This document shows, one piece after another, positions 18,065 to 24,645 of a stretch of DNA of 36,568 nt (within the stretch, counting starts at the first letter, position 1; each line of letters begins with the position of its first letter). This DNA comes from Eubacterium sp. CAG:252 (GTDB taxonomy: Bacteria > Bacillota > Clostridia > Lachnospirales > Lachnospiraceae), in NCBI GenBank assembly GCA_000436535.1, contig FR886344.1, forward strand, positions 3,352-39,919, read 5' to 3'. The translations under genes and the position numbers were made by a program. Under the pieces are notes generated by a model. It was not told the origin of the DNA and searched no databases. It saw only the letters and a program-made list of their open reading frames with translations.

Positions 18065-18650
18065 AGAAATTGAACTGAGTTCAAAAAATAGTGCAATAAT
18101 AAGTAGAAACCAATATAGTAATATAGTTAAAAATTAAGTGGATGGTGTAAGAGATATATTAAGTACATCACATAAATATAAGAATGTAGAAATAATAGCG
18201 TGAGCATTGTGCATAGATTATATACATTTAAATATTGTAATATTGCCAAAATTCAGTAAATTAAGATTTATGGTATATTTATTGGAAAATTCATTGATGA
18301 TATATGATATACAACCAGAATTACAAAGGGGATAAATCATTCTGGGCAATAGTATATTATCATAAAAACATTGGTATTATTATAGATGAGGCAATAAAAA
18401 ATATGTAAAAGAGCATACAGAAGAAACAAGAAAAGAAGAACGAAGAAGTACCACTTTATAGTAGATTAGCAAGAGTACTTACGATACCGTCCTCATTTTT
18501 TAGTGAGTAGCAACATAGCCTTTATGAAAGCTGATATTAAACTACAACTTGAAATGGTAATTGATAACTTCCGGTGTATAGGAGAATGTTATATATAAAA
18601 CCAGAGATAAAAGTTAATCATTACTTTAGATAATGGTTGCTAATCTCAGA
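18065..18650 (+). other. Decayed, unidentified coding sequence between palindromes 2 and 3
   Basis: Short open pieces in shifting plus frames give protein-like runs, for example SSKNSAIISRNQYSNIVKN near 18080, then runs such as VILPKFSKLRFMVYLLENS near 18240 and ADIKLQLEMVIDNFRCIGE near 18530, separated by stops and frameshifts. This looks like a degraded gene. I cannot identify the family; a lost replication or accessory gene of an integrated plasmid is possible but unproven. The whole 17431-21385 gap has no intact gene that I would support. Confidence 0.35.
18071..18083. promoter_or_regulatory. Palindrome TGAACTGAGTTCA, copy 2
   Basis: Reverse complement of copy 1, in the context TTGAACTGAGTTCAA, at the start of the decayed coding region. 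Confidence 0.6.
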
Positions 18651-18706
18651 TATTATAAATAACTACTTCAGAGCAGATATAAAATAGGATAGTACAAATA
18701 AAAAAG

Positions 18707-18719
18707 TGAACTCAGTTCA
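18707..18719. promoter_or_regulatory. Palindrome TGAACTCAGTTCA, copy 3
   Basis: An exact copy in AT-rich DNA, 636 bp from copy 2. Confidence 0.6.
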
Positions 18720-18916
18720 TAAAAAGGTAAATAAAATATAATACTTTTATTGCACAGACTCATTTTTAAAATAATGATTTGTGACAAATTTATTATAAGA
18801 AAGTTGTGCAATGTATTTTCTTATGCAAATATATAAAGGAATGTATTAGGTTATTATTTGATTTATAACAATCATGAATTCTATCCATTCCGCCTGGATA
18901 CATTACAAAATAATTG

Positions 18917-18929
18917 TGAACTCAGTTCA
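18917..18929. promoter_or_regulatory. Palindrome TGAACTCAGTTCA, copy 4
   Basis: An exact copy, 210 bp from copy 3, just beyond the 3' end of the transposase remnant. Confidence 0.6.
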
Positions 18930-18973
18930 GAATATAATTAAAAAAGTAAAATCATTTTGAATTATGTAGTCTA

Positions 18974-19612
18974 TCATTGATGCCGTAGGTCCAGCTCAGA
19001 CTTTTTTTGCCACATGCGATATCCAGGCGGAATTGATAGATAGGAATTTTTTCCATTTTTAAACACAGGTACACAAAACATTATGCTTACAAAACAGTGT
19101 CCATTCAGGTAATTGGAACCATTATGTGCAGCATGGTCAAATAATTTTGAAACATTTTCAAATTTTGTGACGGATTTAGATACAACAGTATCATTGACAC
19201 ATAGAAATACAAGCTGTTTCTACAATAAATCTGGTATCAGCTTTAAAGTAATCCGGACAGTTGTATTCATAAATATGTAATAATCAACATTCTCATAGGA
19301 ACAAACATAATTAAATGCATTTAGTGTTTGCTTTGTTATTCCAGATAAGAAATGTTTATATAGAAAACATATTGAATGCGCTGATTCCAACGTAAGTATG
19401 GATAGTATAAGCATAAACAGGGTATCCGCTGTTGGAACAGGAAAAGTTTCAAAATAAATCAAAAAATAATTATAAAGCCTATCAATTTTTTATTTCGTTG
19501 TATAATAATTTTGTCGTACAGGGTCACTTTTCTTTGTGATGTTTTAGGCAAATTAATTGTACATTAGAAAGTTCTGTACGGCATTTTTATGAAAAAAGTT
19601 GTAAAGTGGTGT
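18974..19612 (-). pseudogene. Decayed insertion sequence with DDE-type transposase fragment
   Basis: The minus strand from ATG 19462 reads FPVPTADTLFMLILSILTL, ESAHSICFLYKHFLSGITKQ and on to RITLKLIPDLL, then a stop, then continues in frame as KQLVFLCVNDTVVSKS. After a shift it reads FENVSKLFDHAAHNGSNYLN, GHCFVSIMFCVPVF and SIPPGYRMWQKKSELDLRHQ, and ends at a stop at 18974. The VNDT block followed by FDHAAHNGSNY fits the N-terminal half of a transposase of the DDE superfamily I know from Lachnospiraceae; the C-terminal half is missing. The end at about 19590-19612 (AAAAAGTTGTAAAGTGGTGT) is the same terminal repeat as in family 2 elements, suggesting that this transposase moved them. The opposite end is not clear. 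Confidence 0.6.
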
Positions 19613-19634
19613 TAAGATATATAAAATTAAAAAA

Positions 19635-19647
19635 TGAACTCAGTTCA
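19635..19647. promoter_or_regulatory. Palindrome TGAACTCAGTTCA, copy 5
   Basis: An exact copy just outside the transposase remnant and still inside the 20-bp direct repeats. Confidence 0.6.
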
Positions 19648-19775
19648 CTTTTAGACTTTAAATTAGAAAATGTATAATGGATTTAATCTAAAACAATGAA
19701 AAGGAAAGTGCTCATGCTTAGAAATAACTGTCATATTACTAATAGATAAATATAGTGATTTGTTTATAAGTAGAT

Positions 19776-20017
19776 GTTGGGGTCAAAAGCCCCCAACTAT
19801 GATACCTACGGATTGTTTTGCGTTACGCACTCCCACGTCTACGCTCCGCTTCGGTCCGTGCTAAACATGTGCCACTGGCACATAGCACCCTACCCAATAT
19901 TCGCATATCTGGGACTATCATCCCACTTTTATGCTCATATTGGGGCGGGTCACAAGGTCATTCACCCACCTATGAGCAAGCTCATGTGGGTTTAGACCTT
20001 TTGACTCTGGTATCATA
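19776..20017. repeat. GC-rich structured repeat element
   Basis: A 240-bp island clearly richer in G+C than its surroundings. It opens with hairpin GTTGGGG/CCCCAAC (19776-19797). Inside are ATGTGCC-ACT-GGCACAT (19867-19883) and a CCCAC...GTGGG hairpin with an ATGAGC/GCTCAT core (19965-19990). TATGATACC at 19798 and GGTATCATA at 20009-20017 are perfect 9-bp inverted ends. Short open frames inside encode no recognisable protein. I recall similar dispersed repeats in Lachnospiraceae, but cannot give a function. Confidence 0.6.
19798..19817 (+). repeat. 20-bp direct repeat, right copy
   Basis: TATGATACCTACGGATTGTT; see the copy at 15285-15304. It is also the left inner end of the GC-rich element. 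Confidence 0.55.
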
Positions 20018-20124
20018 AAATAAATTATTTTTATTTGTGGTTGAGCTGCATATCGCTATATTACCTCTCAAAAAAATATATTTTTATCACTATTCGCTAT
20101 TACTAAATTAATATATTAACTATT

Positions 20125-20310
20125 AGGCATTTGCGAAACGCCAAAAGCCACATAAATGCTGACTTTTTTGTTTTTGTAATTTTGTTTTTCCTCACAAAGT
20201 TTTAAATTTTTATGTCTATTTTGTAAAAAAATTATTTTTAAAACATCGAACTTAAAATCTATTTTTGTACAAAATACATATATTTTAGTTATTGAGTTTC
20301 GCAATTACCT
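20125..20310. repeat. Third small element with ends AGGCATTTGCGAAAC
   Basis: The left end AGGCATTTGCGAAAC and the right end GTTTCGCAATTACCT are inverted repeats matching at 13 of 15. Flanking copies of ATATTAACTAT at 20113-20123 and 20311-20321 could be an 11-bp target duplication. The inside is T-rich without a credible gene. Confidence 0.5.
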
Positions 20311-20317
20311 ATATTAA

Positions 20318-20456
20318 CTATAAATGAGCAAATTTAAAATATTGCACAAATATGTCCACGTTAGAAAGACATATTTTCCATAATCTATTGAAATGTATAT
20401 AAGACACAAACAAAAGTAAATTATCTTTGTGCATTTTTTGTATTTGCTCATTTATA
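20318..20456 (+). repeat. Family 1 small element, full copy cut at its end by family 2
   Basis: It runs from CTATAAATGAGCAAAT to TTTGCTCATTTATA. Its last base (G) and a copy of CATTTATA are found at 20714-20722, on the far side of the family 2 element. Confidence 0.85.
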
Positions 20457-20713
20457 CACCAGTTTACAACTTTATAAATGATAGATTTGCTGCCAAATCA
20501 GCTGTTTTAAAGCCTTTGTCATAGCATTTGATTTTATGTGCGTTTCGATATTTTTCACGAAAGTGGCAAAAAATATCTGGCTGCTGATATCCTTACTTAT
20601 CTCAAGAAAAAAATACTGTACACTTTTGGTACGGTATTGGACAAAGTATTCATCTTGATAAGACAGAATATTTATAGCACAATAATTGATATGAAAAAGT
20701 TGTAAAGAGGTGT
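20456..20713 (+). repeat. Family 2 element (258 bp) inserted into a family 1 element
   Basis: Ends ACACCAGTTTACAACTTT and AAAGTTGTAAAGAGGTGT are inverted repeats. CATTTATA occurs directly before (20449-20456) and after (20714-20721), a 7-8 bp target duplication depending on whether the first A belongs to the element. The minus strand could encode a short fragment similar to the one in the 20918 copy. Confidence 0.8.
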
Positions 20714-20762
20714 CATTTATAGATATTAACTATAAATGAACGGAATAAAAAACATATGTTCA

Positions 20763-20778
20763 AGTTCCACGTGAAACA
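20763..20778. promoter_or_regulatory. Chromosomal parS-like site (Spo0J/ParB binding)
   Basis: AGTTCCACGTGAAACA matches the Bacillus-type parS TGTTNCACGTGAAACA at all positions but the first. It sits in a larger inverted repeat (ACATATGTT ... AAACATATGT, 20752-20782) in gene-free DNA. This is the site of chromosomal ParB, not expected to be that of the plasmid-type ParB nearby. Confidence 0.6.
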
Positions 20779-20917
20779 TATGTCTGCTCAGTAATCACAA
20801 CTCTAAGTATTTATTTACATGGATAAGTTATTTCCTACTACATAAAAAGCTTCCATCTCAAAAAATATTTCAAGAATTATTAGCTTTCTAATCTGAACTT
20901 AGAAGTTTATAATTCTA

Positions 20918-21179
20918 ACACCACTTTATAAATGATAGACTTGATGCCAAATAAGCTGTCTTCAAATCAGCTGTTTTAAAGGCTTTGTCACAGCATTTGG
21001 TTTTATGTATGTTTTGATATTTTTCTTGAAAGTGGCAAAAAATTTGGCTGCTGATACCATTACTAATGTCAAGACAAAAATACTGTACACTTTTGGTACG
21101 GTATTGGACAAAGTATTCATCCTGATAAGGCAGTATATTCATAGCACAATAACTGATATGAAAAAGTTATAAAGTGGTG
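20918..21179 (+). repeat. Family 2 element, full copy (about 262 bp)
   Basis: It runs from ACACCACTTTATAAATGATA to AAAAAGTTATAAAGTGGT, mostly the same as 20456-20713. On the minus strand an ATG at 21142 opens 75 codons (MNILPYQDEYFVQYRT...) that run through the whole element, probably a fragment of a parental element's gene rather than a real protein. Confidence 0.8.
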
Positions 21180-21385
21180 AAGCTTAAAAAGCTCATACGA
21201 GAATTGAGCAGTTTTCTTAAATAATATTATAGGGCTTAATCAGAATAGTATGTTGATTTAAAGTTAAAAATAAAGTTATAAACATGTGAATTTAAAATAT
21301 TTATAAAGTATGCTTTTTTTTGTAGCAAATAAAAATATAAAATTATATAATCATTAAGCAAAAGCGAATTACGGAGTGTTTGATT

Positions 21386-22129
21386 ATGATATATAGGGAA
21401 AAATACAAGGTTGAACTAGAAGATATAGGGATGCATAATAGAATATCCAACAAAAGGATAATAACAATAATGGAAGATGTTGCCGCAGCGCATTCTGATT
21501 CGGTTGGGTATGGTGTTAAAGAAGTTGGGCAGACTAATTGTGCATGGGTTTTATTGGATTGGAAGATAAAAGTGGTTAACAGACCTGAATATAATACACA
21601 TATAGAAGCATTTACGTGGTCAAGAAAAAGTGATAAGTTGTGTGCTTATAGAGATTTTGAGCTTCGTGATAATAACGGAAATGTGTGTGCTTTAGGGACA
21701 TCACGCTGGCTGTATATGAATCTTATCCGAAGACGGCCAGTAGTGCTTAATCAGCAGATGAATGAGATATATGATACAGAAGAAGGCAAGATGGTCTTTG
21801 ATGAGGAAATATGTAAGATAGATACGGAAATAGATGCTGGTAGTAATGATAATATAAAGGAAATTATTGAAAAAACATATAAAGTGGAACGAAGAGATAT
21901 GGATATTAATGGTCATATGCATAATGTGAGCTATATAGAAGCTGCATATGAGGTAATACCAGAGGATATCTATAAAAATCATGAGTATTCTGACATAAGA
22001 GTTGAATACAAGAAAGAAATTATGGAAAATCAGGAAATTAAAATTAGATGTATAGTGTTTAAAAATAATGGTTGCCTGATAACTATGGAATCGGAAAATA
22101 AACTTCATGCTGTTATAAAACTTTCATGA
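21386..22129 (+). CDS. Acyl-ACP thioesterase (FatA/FatB-like, double hotdog)
   Basis: Releases free fatty acid from acyl carrier protein in the cytosol. The first hotdog domain starts after YREKYKVELEDIG and includes ITIMEDVAAAHSDSVGYG and NCAWVLLDWKIKV, typical of bacterial relatives of plant FatA/FatB. The second begins around VERRDMDINGHMHNVSYIEA, matching the D-x-N-x-H-x-NN region of the plant enzymes that carries the catalytic Asn and His. The length of 247 residues is normal for the bacterial type. GGAG at 21373-21376 lies 9 bases before ATG 21386; a TTG at 21380 is too close. It stands alone, with mobile-element debris upstream. In anaerobes these enzymes supply free fatty acids or hydroxy acids; the chain length cannot be read here. 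Confidence 0.88.
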   Translation: MIYREKYKVELEDIGMHNRISNKRIITIMEDVAAAHSDSVGYGVKEVGQTNCAWVLLDWKIKVVNRPEYNTHIEAFTWSRKSDKLCAYRDFELRDNNGNVCALGTSRWLYMNLIRRRPVVLNQQMNEIYDTEEGKMVFDEEICKIDTEIDAGSNDNIKEIIEKTYKVERRDMDINGHMHNVSYIEAAYEVIPEDIYKNHEYSDIRVEYKKEIMENQEIKIRCIVFKNNGCLITMESENKLHAVIKLS

Positions 22130-22210
22130 GCTTATATCTGATAGTGTAGATGTACATATAAATATTAAGAAAAACTAAGAAAATAAATGTATGAAAATGT
22201 CAAAATACAT

Positions 22211-22239
22211 TTGACAAAAGAGAATTATTAATATATACT
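22211..22239 (+). promoter_or_regulatory. Strong sigma-A-type promoter downstream of the thioesterase
   Basis: TTGACA (22211-22216), 17-bp spacer, TATACT (22234-22239). No open frame follows; a weak hairpin ACAAAC/GTTTGT at about 22255-22276 comes soon after, and the next strong terminator is at 22683. Confidence 0.55.
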
Positions 22240-22461
22240 AAGCAAGATTTGATTGACAAACTAAGTTGGTTTGTTAATGTATTAGTAAGTTTAATAAATA
22301 AAAAATGCAATTAATGGTTGATATTATTAATAGTAACATATATAATAATATTAGTTTTAAGAATATCGTTAGTACATATAAAGACTTGAGATAAAGAGAT
22401 TTTAGAAGTCATATGTTTTGATGGTAAGTTTTGTATTTTTTATGTTTTTTGAATAATTCTA

Positions 22462-22490
22462 TTGACATTTTGATAATATAATTGTATAAG
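22462..22490 (+). promoter_or_regulatory. Near-consensus promoter of a candidate small RNA
   Basis: TTGACA (22462-22467), 17-bp spacer, TATAAG (22485-22490). Start of transcription is expected near 22497. Confidence 0.65.
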
Positions 22491-22496
22491 ATTATA

Positions 22497-22713
22497 TGAT
22501 AATCATACGACAAGATAGATATTATATTTTGATATTTGTTTTGTTTGATTATTTAGCTAATTAATCAATTTACTGATTTATCAAGTGATTGATTATTTGT
22601 TAGTTATTTGTTTTGGACAAAGGTATATTGGACAATCTCCAAAACCAATATACTTGACTATATTTCTATCCCCTCTACTCATCCCCGGTCACCCCAGACC
22701 GGGGAACTTTTTT
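22497..22713 (+). ncRNA. Candidate small regulatory RNA of about 215 nt
   Basis: The stretch between a near-consensus promoter and a perfect terminator has no credible open frame but has three stem-loops: TAATCA/TGATTA (22562-22567 with 22590-22595), GTATATTGG/CCAATATAC (22623-22631 with 22645-22653) and the terminator. Between the second and third lies an unpaired C/U-rich run (CTATCCCCTCTACTCATCCC) of the type that can pair with Shine-Dalgarno sequences. It is not recognisable as 6S RNA, tmRNA, RNase P or SRP RNA. The exact 5' end is inferred. Confidence 0.55.
22683..22713 (+). terminator. Strong intrinsic terminator
   Basis: CCCCGGTC (22683-22690) pairs perfectly with GACCGGGG (22697-22704), followed by AACTTTTTTG. 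It ends the candidate small RNA. Confidence 0.9.
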
Positions 22714-22740
22714 GTTAATTCAGGTCATCTTTGGTTATAT

Positions 22741-22880
22741 CTATAAATGAGCAGATACAGAAAATGTACAAAAATAATTAGCTTTTGTTTGTACCTCAGA
22801 TACATTTGAATAGATTATGAAAAATCTATTTTTCTAACGTGGACACATTTGTGCAATATTTTAAATTTACTCATTTATAG
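22741..22880 (-). repeat. Family 1 small element, full copy (140 bp)
   Basis: It runs from CTATAAATGAGCAGAT to ATTTACTCATTTATAG and has the same orientation as 3477-3616. It lies 27 bp after the small-RNA terminator. Confidence 0.85.
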
Positions 22881-22982
22881 ATCATATCTTAAAGTGTGTT
22901 TGTTTTACATATCCACAGATGATACAATACATTTATGATTATGTTATTCATGGTCTGCCTGATTGTACAGTTATATTTATAA

Positions 22983-23088
22983 CTATAAATGAATAATTTA
23001 AAATATTGTACGATTATGTCCGGGTTAGAAAGATGTACTTTGCTATTTGGATGAGATTATGCAGTATTTCTGATTTACTCATTTATGG
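22983..23088 (+). repeat. Family 1 small element, short variant (about 106 bp)
   Basis: It runs from CTATAAATGAATAATT to GATTTACTCATTTATGG. The left half (TTAAAATATTGTACGA...TATGTCC) follows family 1; the middle is shortened. It ends 25 bp before the Rpn-like gene. Confidence 0.65.
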
Positions 23089-23113
23089 TTTACAATAAGA
23101 TAATGTTTTCTGT

Positions 23114-23836
23114 ATGCTGTATTCGGATAAGAGAAATCTGTTGGACTTGTACAATGCGCTGAATAATTCGTCACATACGGATATTGATAATCTGACAGTA
23201 ACTACGCTTAAGGGCGGAACATATATGAAGTATAAGAACGATGCTTCGTTTGTGTTTAGCTATGAATTGTATATGTTTGAACAGCAGTCATCGATTAATT
23301 TTAATATGCCGCTTAGATTTTTTCATTATGGTTCGGAAGTGTACAGGGATATGTTTCCGAATAATGTCCTGCACAAAAAGAGTATGCTTAAGATACCGAC
23401 ACCGCATTTTATCACATTTTATAATGGAAAAGAGAAGATGAAGGAGCGTGTTAAGATATTGAGGCTGTCAGATATGTTTGAGCAGAAGACGGATAATTCG
23501 GAGCTTGAGCTGATAGTTACTGTCATTAATATTAATCCGGAATATGAGAGTGACAATGACAGCAGGACTGATAAGGAAGAGCCTATTATCGGTGATGAAA
23601 GTAAGGATGTTTTTGTTAAAAATGCACTTGCAAATGCAGACATACTTAACCGATGTAAGTCTTTAAGGGATTATATGACATTTGTTAATAAGGTTCGTAA
23701 TAAGATGGATGCTTATGAAATGGACGTAAAGGAAGCGGTAACGGAGGCGGTGGATGAAAGTATTAATGCATATTTTGATACTTACATTATTCATAGAAGA
23801 AAGAGCTTACTATCATACAGCTTGTATGGAGTATAG
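23114..23836 (+). CDS. Rpn/PD-(D/E)XK nuclease family protein, probably truncated at both ends
   Basis: 240 residues resembling the recombination-promoting nuclease (Rpn, formerly transposase-like YhgA) family common in Lachnospiraceae. Recognisable blocks are LLDLYNALNNSSHTD, MKYKNDASFVFSYELYMFEQ, QSSINFNMPLRFFHYGSEVY, IPTPHFITFYNG and LIVTVININPEY. The Asp of KNDASF and the Glu of FEQQS would be the catalytic pair; FEQQS stands where YEHQS is frequent. Compared with the family as I remember it, the opening block (YKDRLFKFIFG type) is missing, and the short family 1 element lies exactly there. The usual C-terminal helical tail is replaced by IIHRRKSLLSYSLYGV, encoded by a terminator hairpin. 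No ribosome site precedes the ATG. It may be a pseudogene or a trimmed, inactive copy. Confidence 0.6.
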   Translation: MLYSDKRNLLDLYNALNNSSHTDIDNLTVTTLKGGTYMKYKNDASFVFSYELYMFEQQSSINFNMPLRFFHYGSEVYRDMFPNNVLHKKSMLKIPTPHFITFYNGKEKMKERVKILRLSDMFEQKTDNSELELIVTVININPEYESDNDSRTDKEEPIIGDESKDVFVKNALANADILNRCKSLRDYMTFVNKVRNKMDAYEMDVKEAVTEAVDESINAYFDTYIIHRRKSLLSYSLYGV

Positions 23837-23846
23837 CTCTTTTTTA
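23800..23846 (+). terminator. Terminator overlapping the end of the Rpn-like frame
   Basis: AAAGAGCT (23800-23807) pairs with AGCTCTTT (23835-23842); an inner CATAC/GTATG stem extends it, and TTTTTT follows. The last dozen codons of the frame run through it. Confidence 0.75.
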
Positions 23847-23935
23847 TGGGATATACAATTCTCCAATCTTAAATAAAAATTCTAAGTAATAAAAAATAAG
23901 CAATACAAGAAAATTACTCAAAAATATATAAAATA

Positions 23936-24477
23936 ACTCAAACTTCGCACATTAAAATGTGCCCATGCACCTTGAAAATTCAATAATAACTGGCATAAAA
24001 ATAGCGTGAAACCAAAGGTTTTGCTATAATTGAGTTGTCTAAAAACAATTATAAACCGGAGGCTCATGCTATGAATAAAAGTATAACACAAGCGACTCAA
24101 AATAATAAGCAGATTTCTGAATCAAAAGTTTTTTCACAAGGGTTCATATTTCCTCAGCCTTGAAAGCAATCAATGCCTACAAAAGGAAAGGCACTCCTGT
24201 AACGGAGATTATTCAATACATGTTTCTGCTGATTTTCTCCAACAGAAGTATTTATATGAGTCTGCTCACAGGAAAAAATACCACTAATTTTGCAAAAGAT
24301 ACCGTGTATCGTTTTATGAAAATGGTTCAAATTAACTGGATGCATTTATGAATGCACTTCCTGAATTGTTAAAAACGAAACTGCAAGTTGCTTAAGGTCT
24401 GAACATTGACAACTTAATAACTGCCAGGTATTGAATTTTCAAGGTGCATAGTTAAAATTCATGTGCGAAGTTTGAGT
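23936..24477 (+). mobile_element. Internally deleted insertion sequence (542 bp)
   Basis: The ends are perfect 17-bp inverted repeats ACTCAAACTTCGCACAT, and a second inverted block (TGCACCTTGAAAATTCAATA) lies inside each end. The inside holds only the start and the last codons of a transposase gene, so it depends on an intact copy elsewhere. No clear target duplication is visible. The element fills most of the 23837-24645 gap. Confidence 0.85.
24071..24395 (+). pseudogene. Transposase remnant (IS4-like DDE family), N- and C-terminal pieces fused
   Basis: After GGAGG, ATG 24071 opens MNKSITQATQNNKQISESKV and stops at 24161. A shifted frame continues LKAINAYKRKGTPVTEIIQY, then SNRSIYMSLLTGKN and FAKDTVYRFMKMVQINW. 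Near 24340 the sequence jumps, in yet another frame, to FMNALPELLKTKLQVA and a stop at 24393-24395. I recognise this as the start and end of a DDE transposase frequent in Lachnospiraceae. The catalytic core (about 1 kb) is gone and at least one frameshift is present. Confidence 0.75.
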
Positions 24478-24550
24478 AGTATTATTTAAATATGTCTTAA
24501 TAATGTTGACAAAATCTGTAAAAATTAGTAAAAAACAGGTAAAAATTGAG

Positions 24551-24578
24551 TTACAAAAATTAAGTAATGTGATATAAT
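24551..24578 (+). promoter_or_regulatory. Promoter of the chemotaxis receptor gene
   Basis: TTACAA (24551-24556), 16-bp spacer, TATAAT (24573-24578), about 67 bp before the ATG. It looks like a sigma-A promoter; I see no flagellar sigma-28 box. Confidence 0.55.
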
Positions 24579-24645
24579 TAACAAATAAATGTAAGTAGAT
24601 AATATATGTTTACATATTACTGATAATATACAGGGAGGATTTATT

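Noticed and set aside
19774..20018. Two overlapping short plus-strand frames (66-73 codons)
   Set aside because: They overlap in different frames within a hairpin-rich repeat; no ribosome site. Better explained as a non-coding element.
20116..20304. Minus-strand frame of 62 codons
   Set aside because: It fills the third small element and is Lys/Asn/Phe-rich by base composition only; no ribosome site.
20915..21142. Minus-strand frame of 75 codons starting MNILPYQDEY
   Set aside because: It lies wholly within a family 2 element, and the related copy at 20456 is disrupted. Likely a fragment of a parental element's gene.
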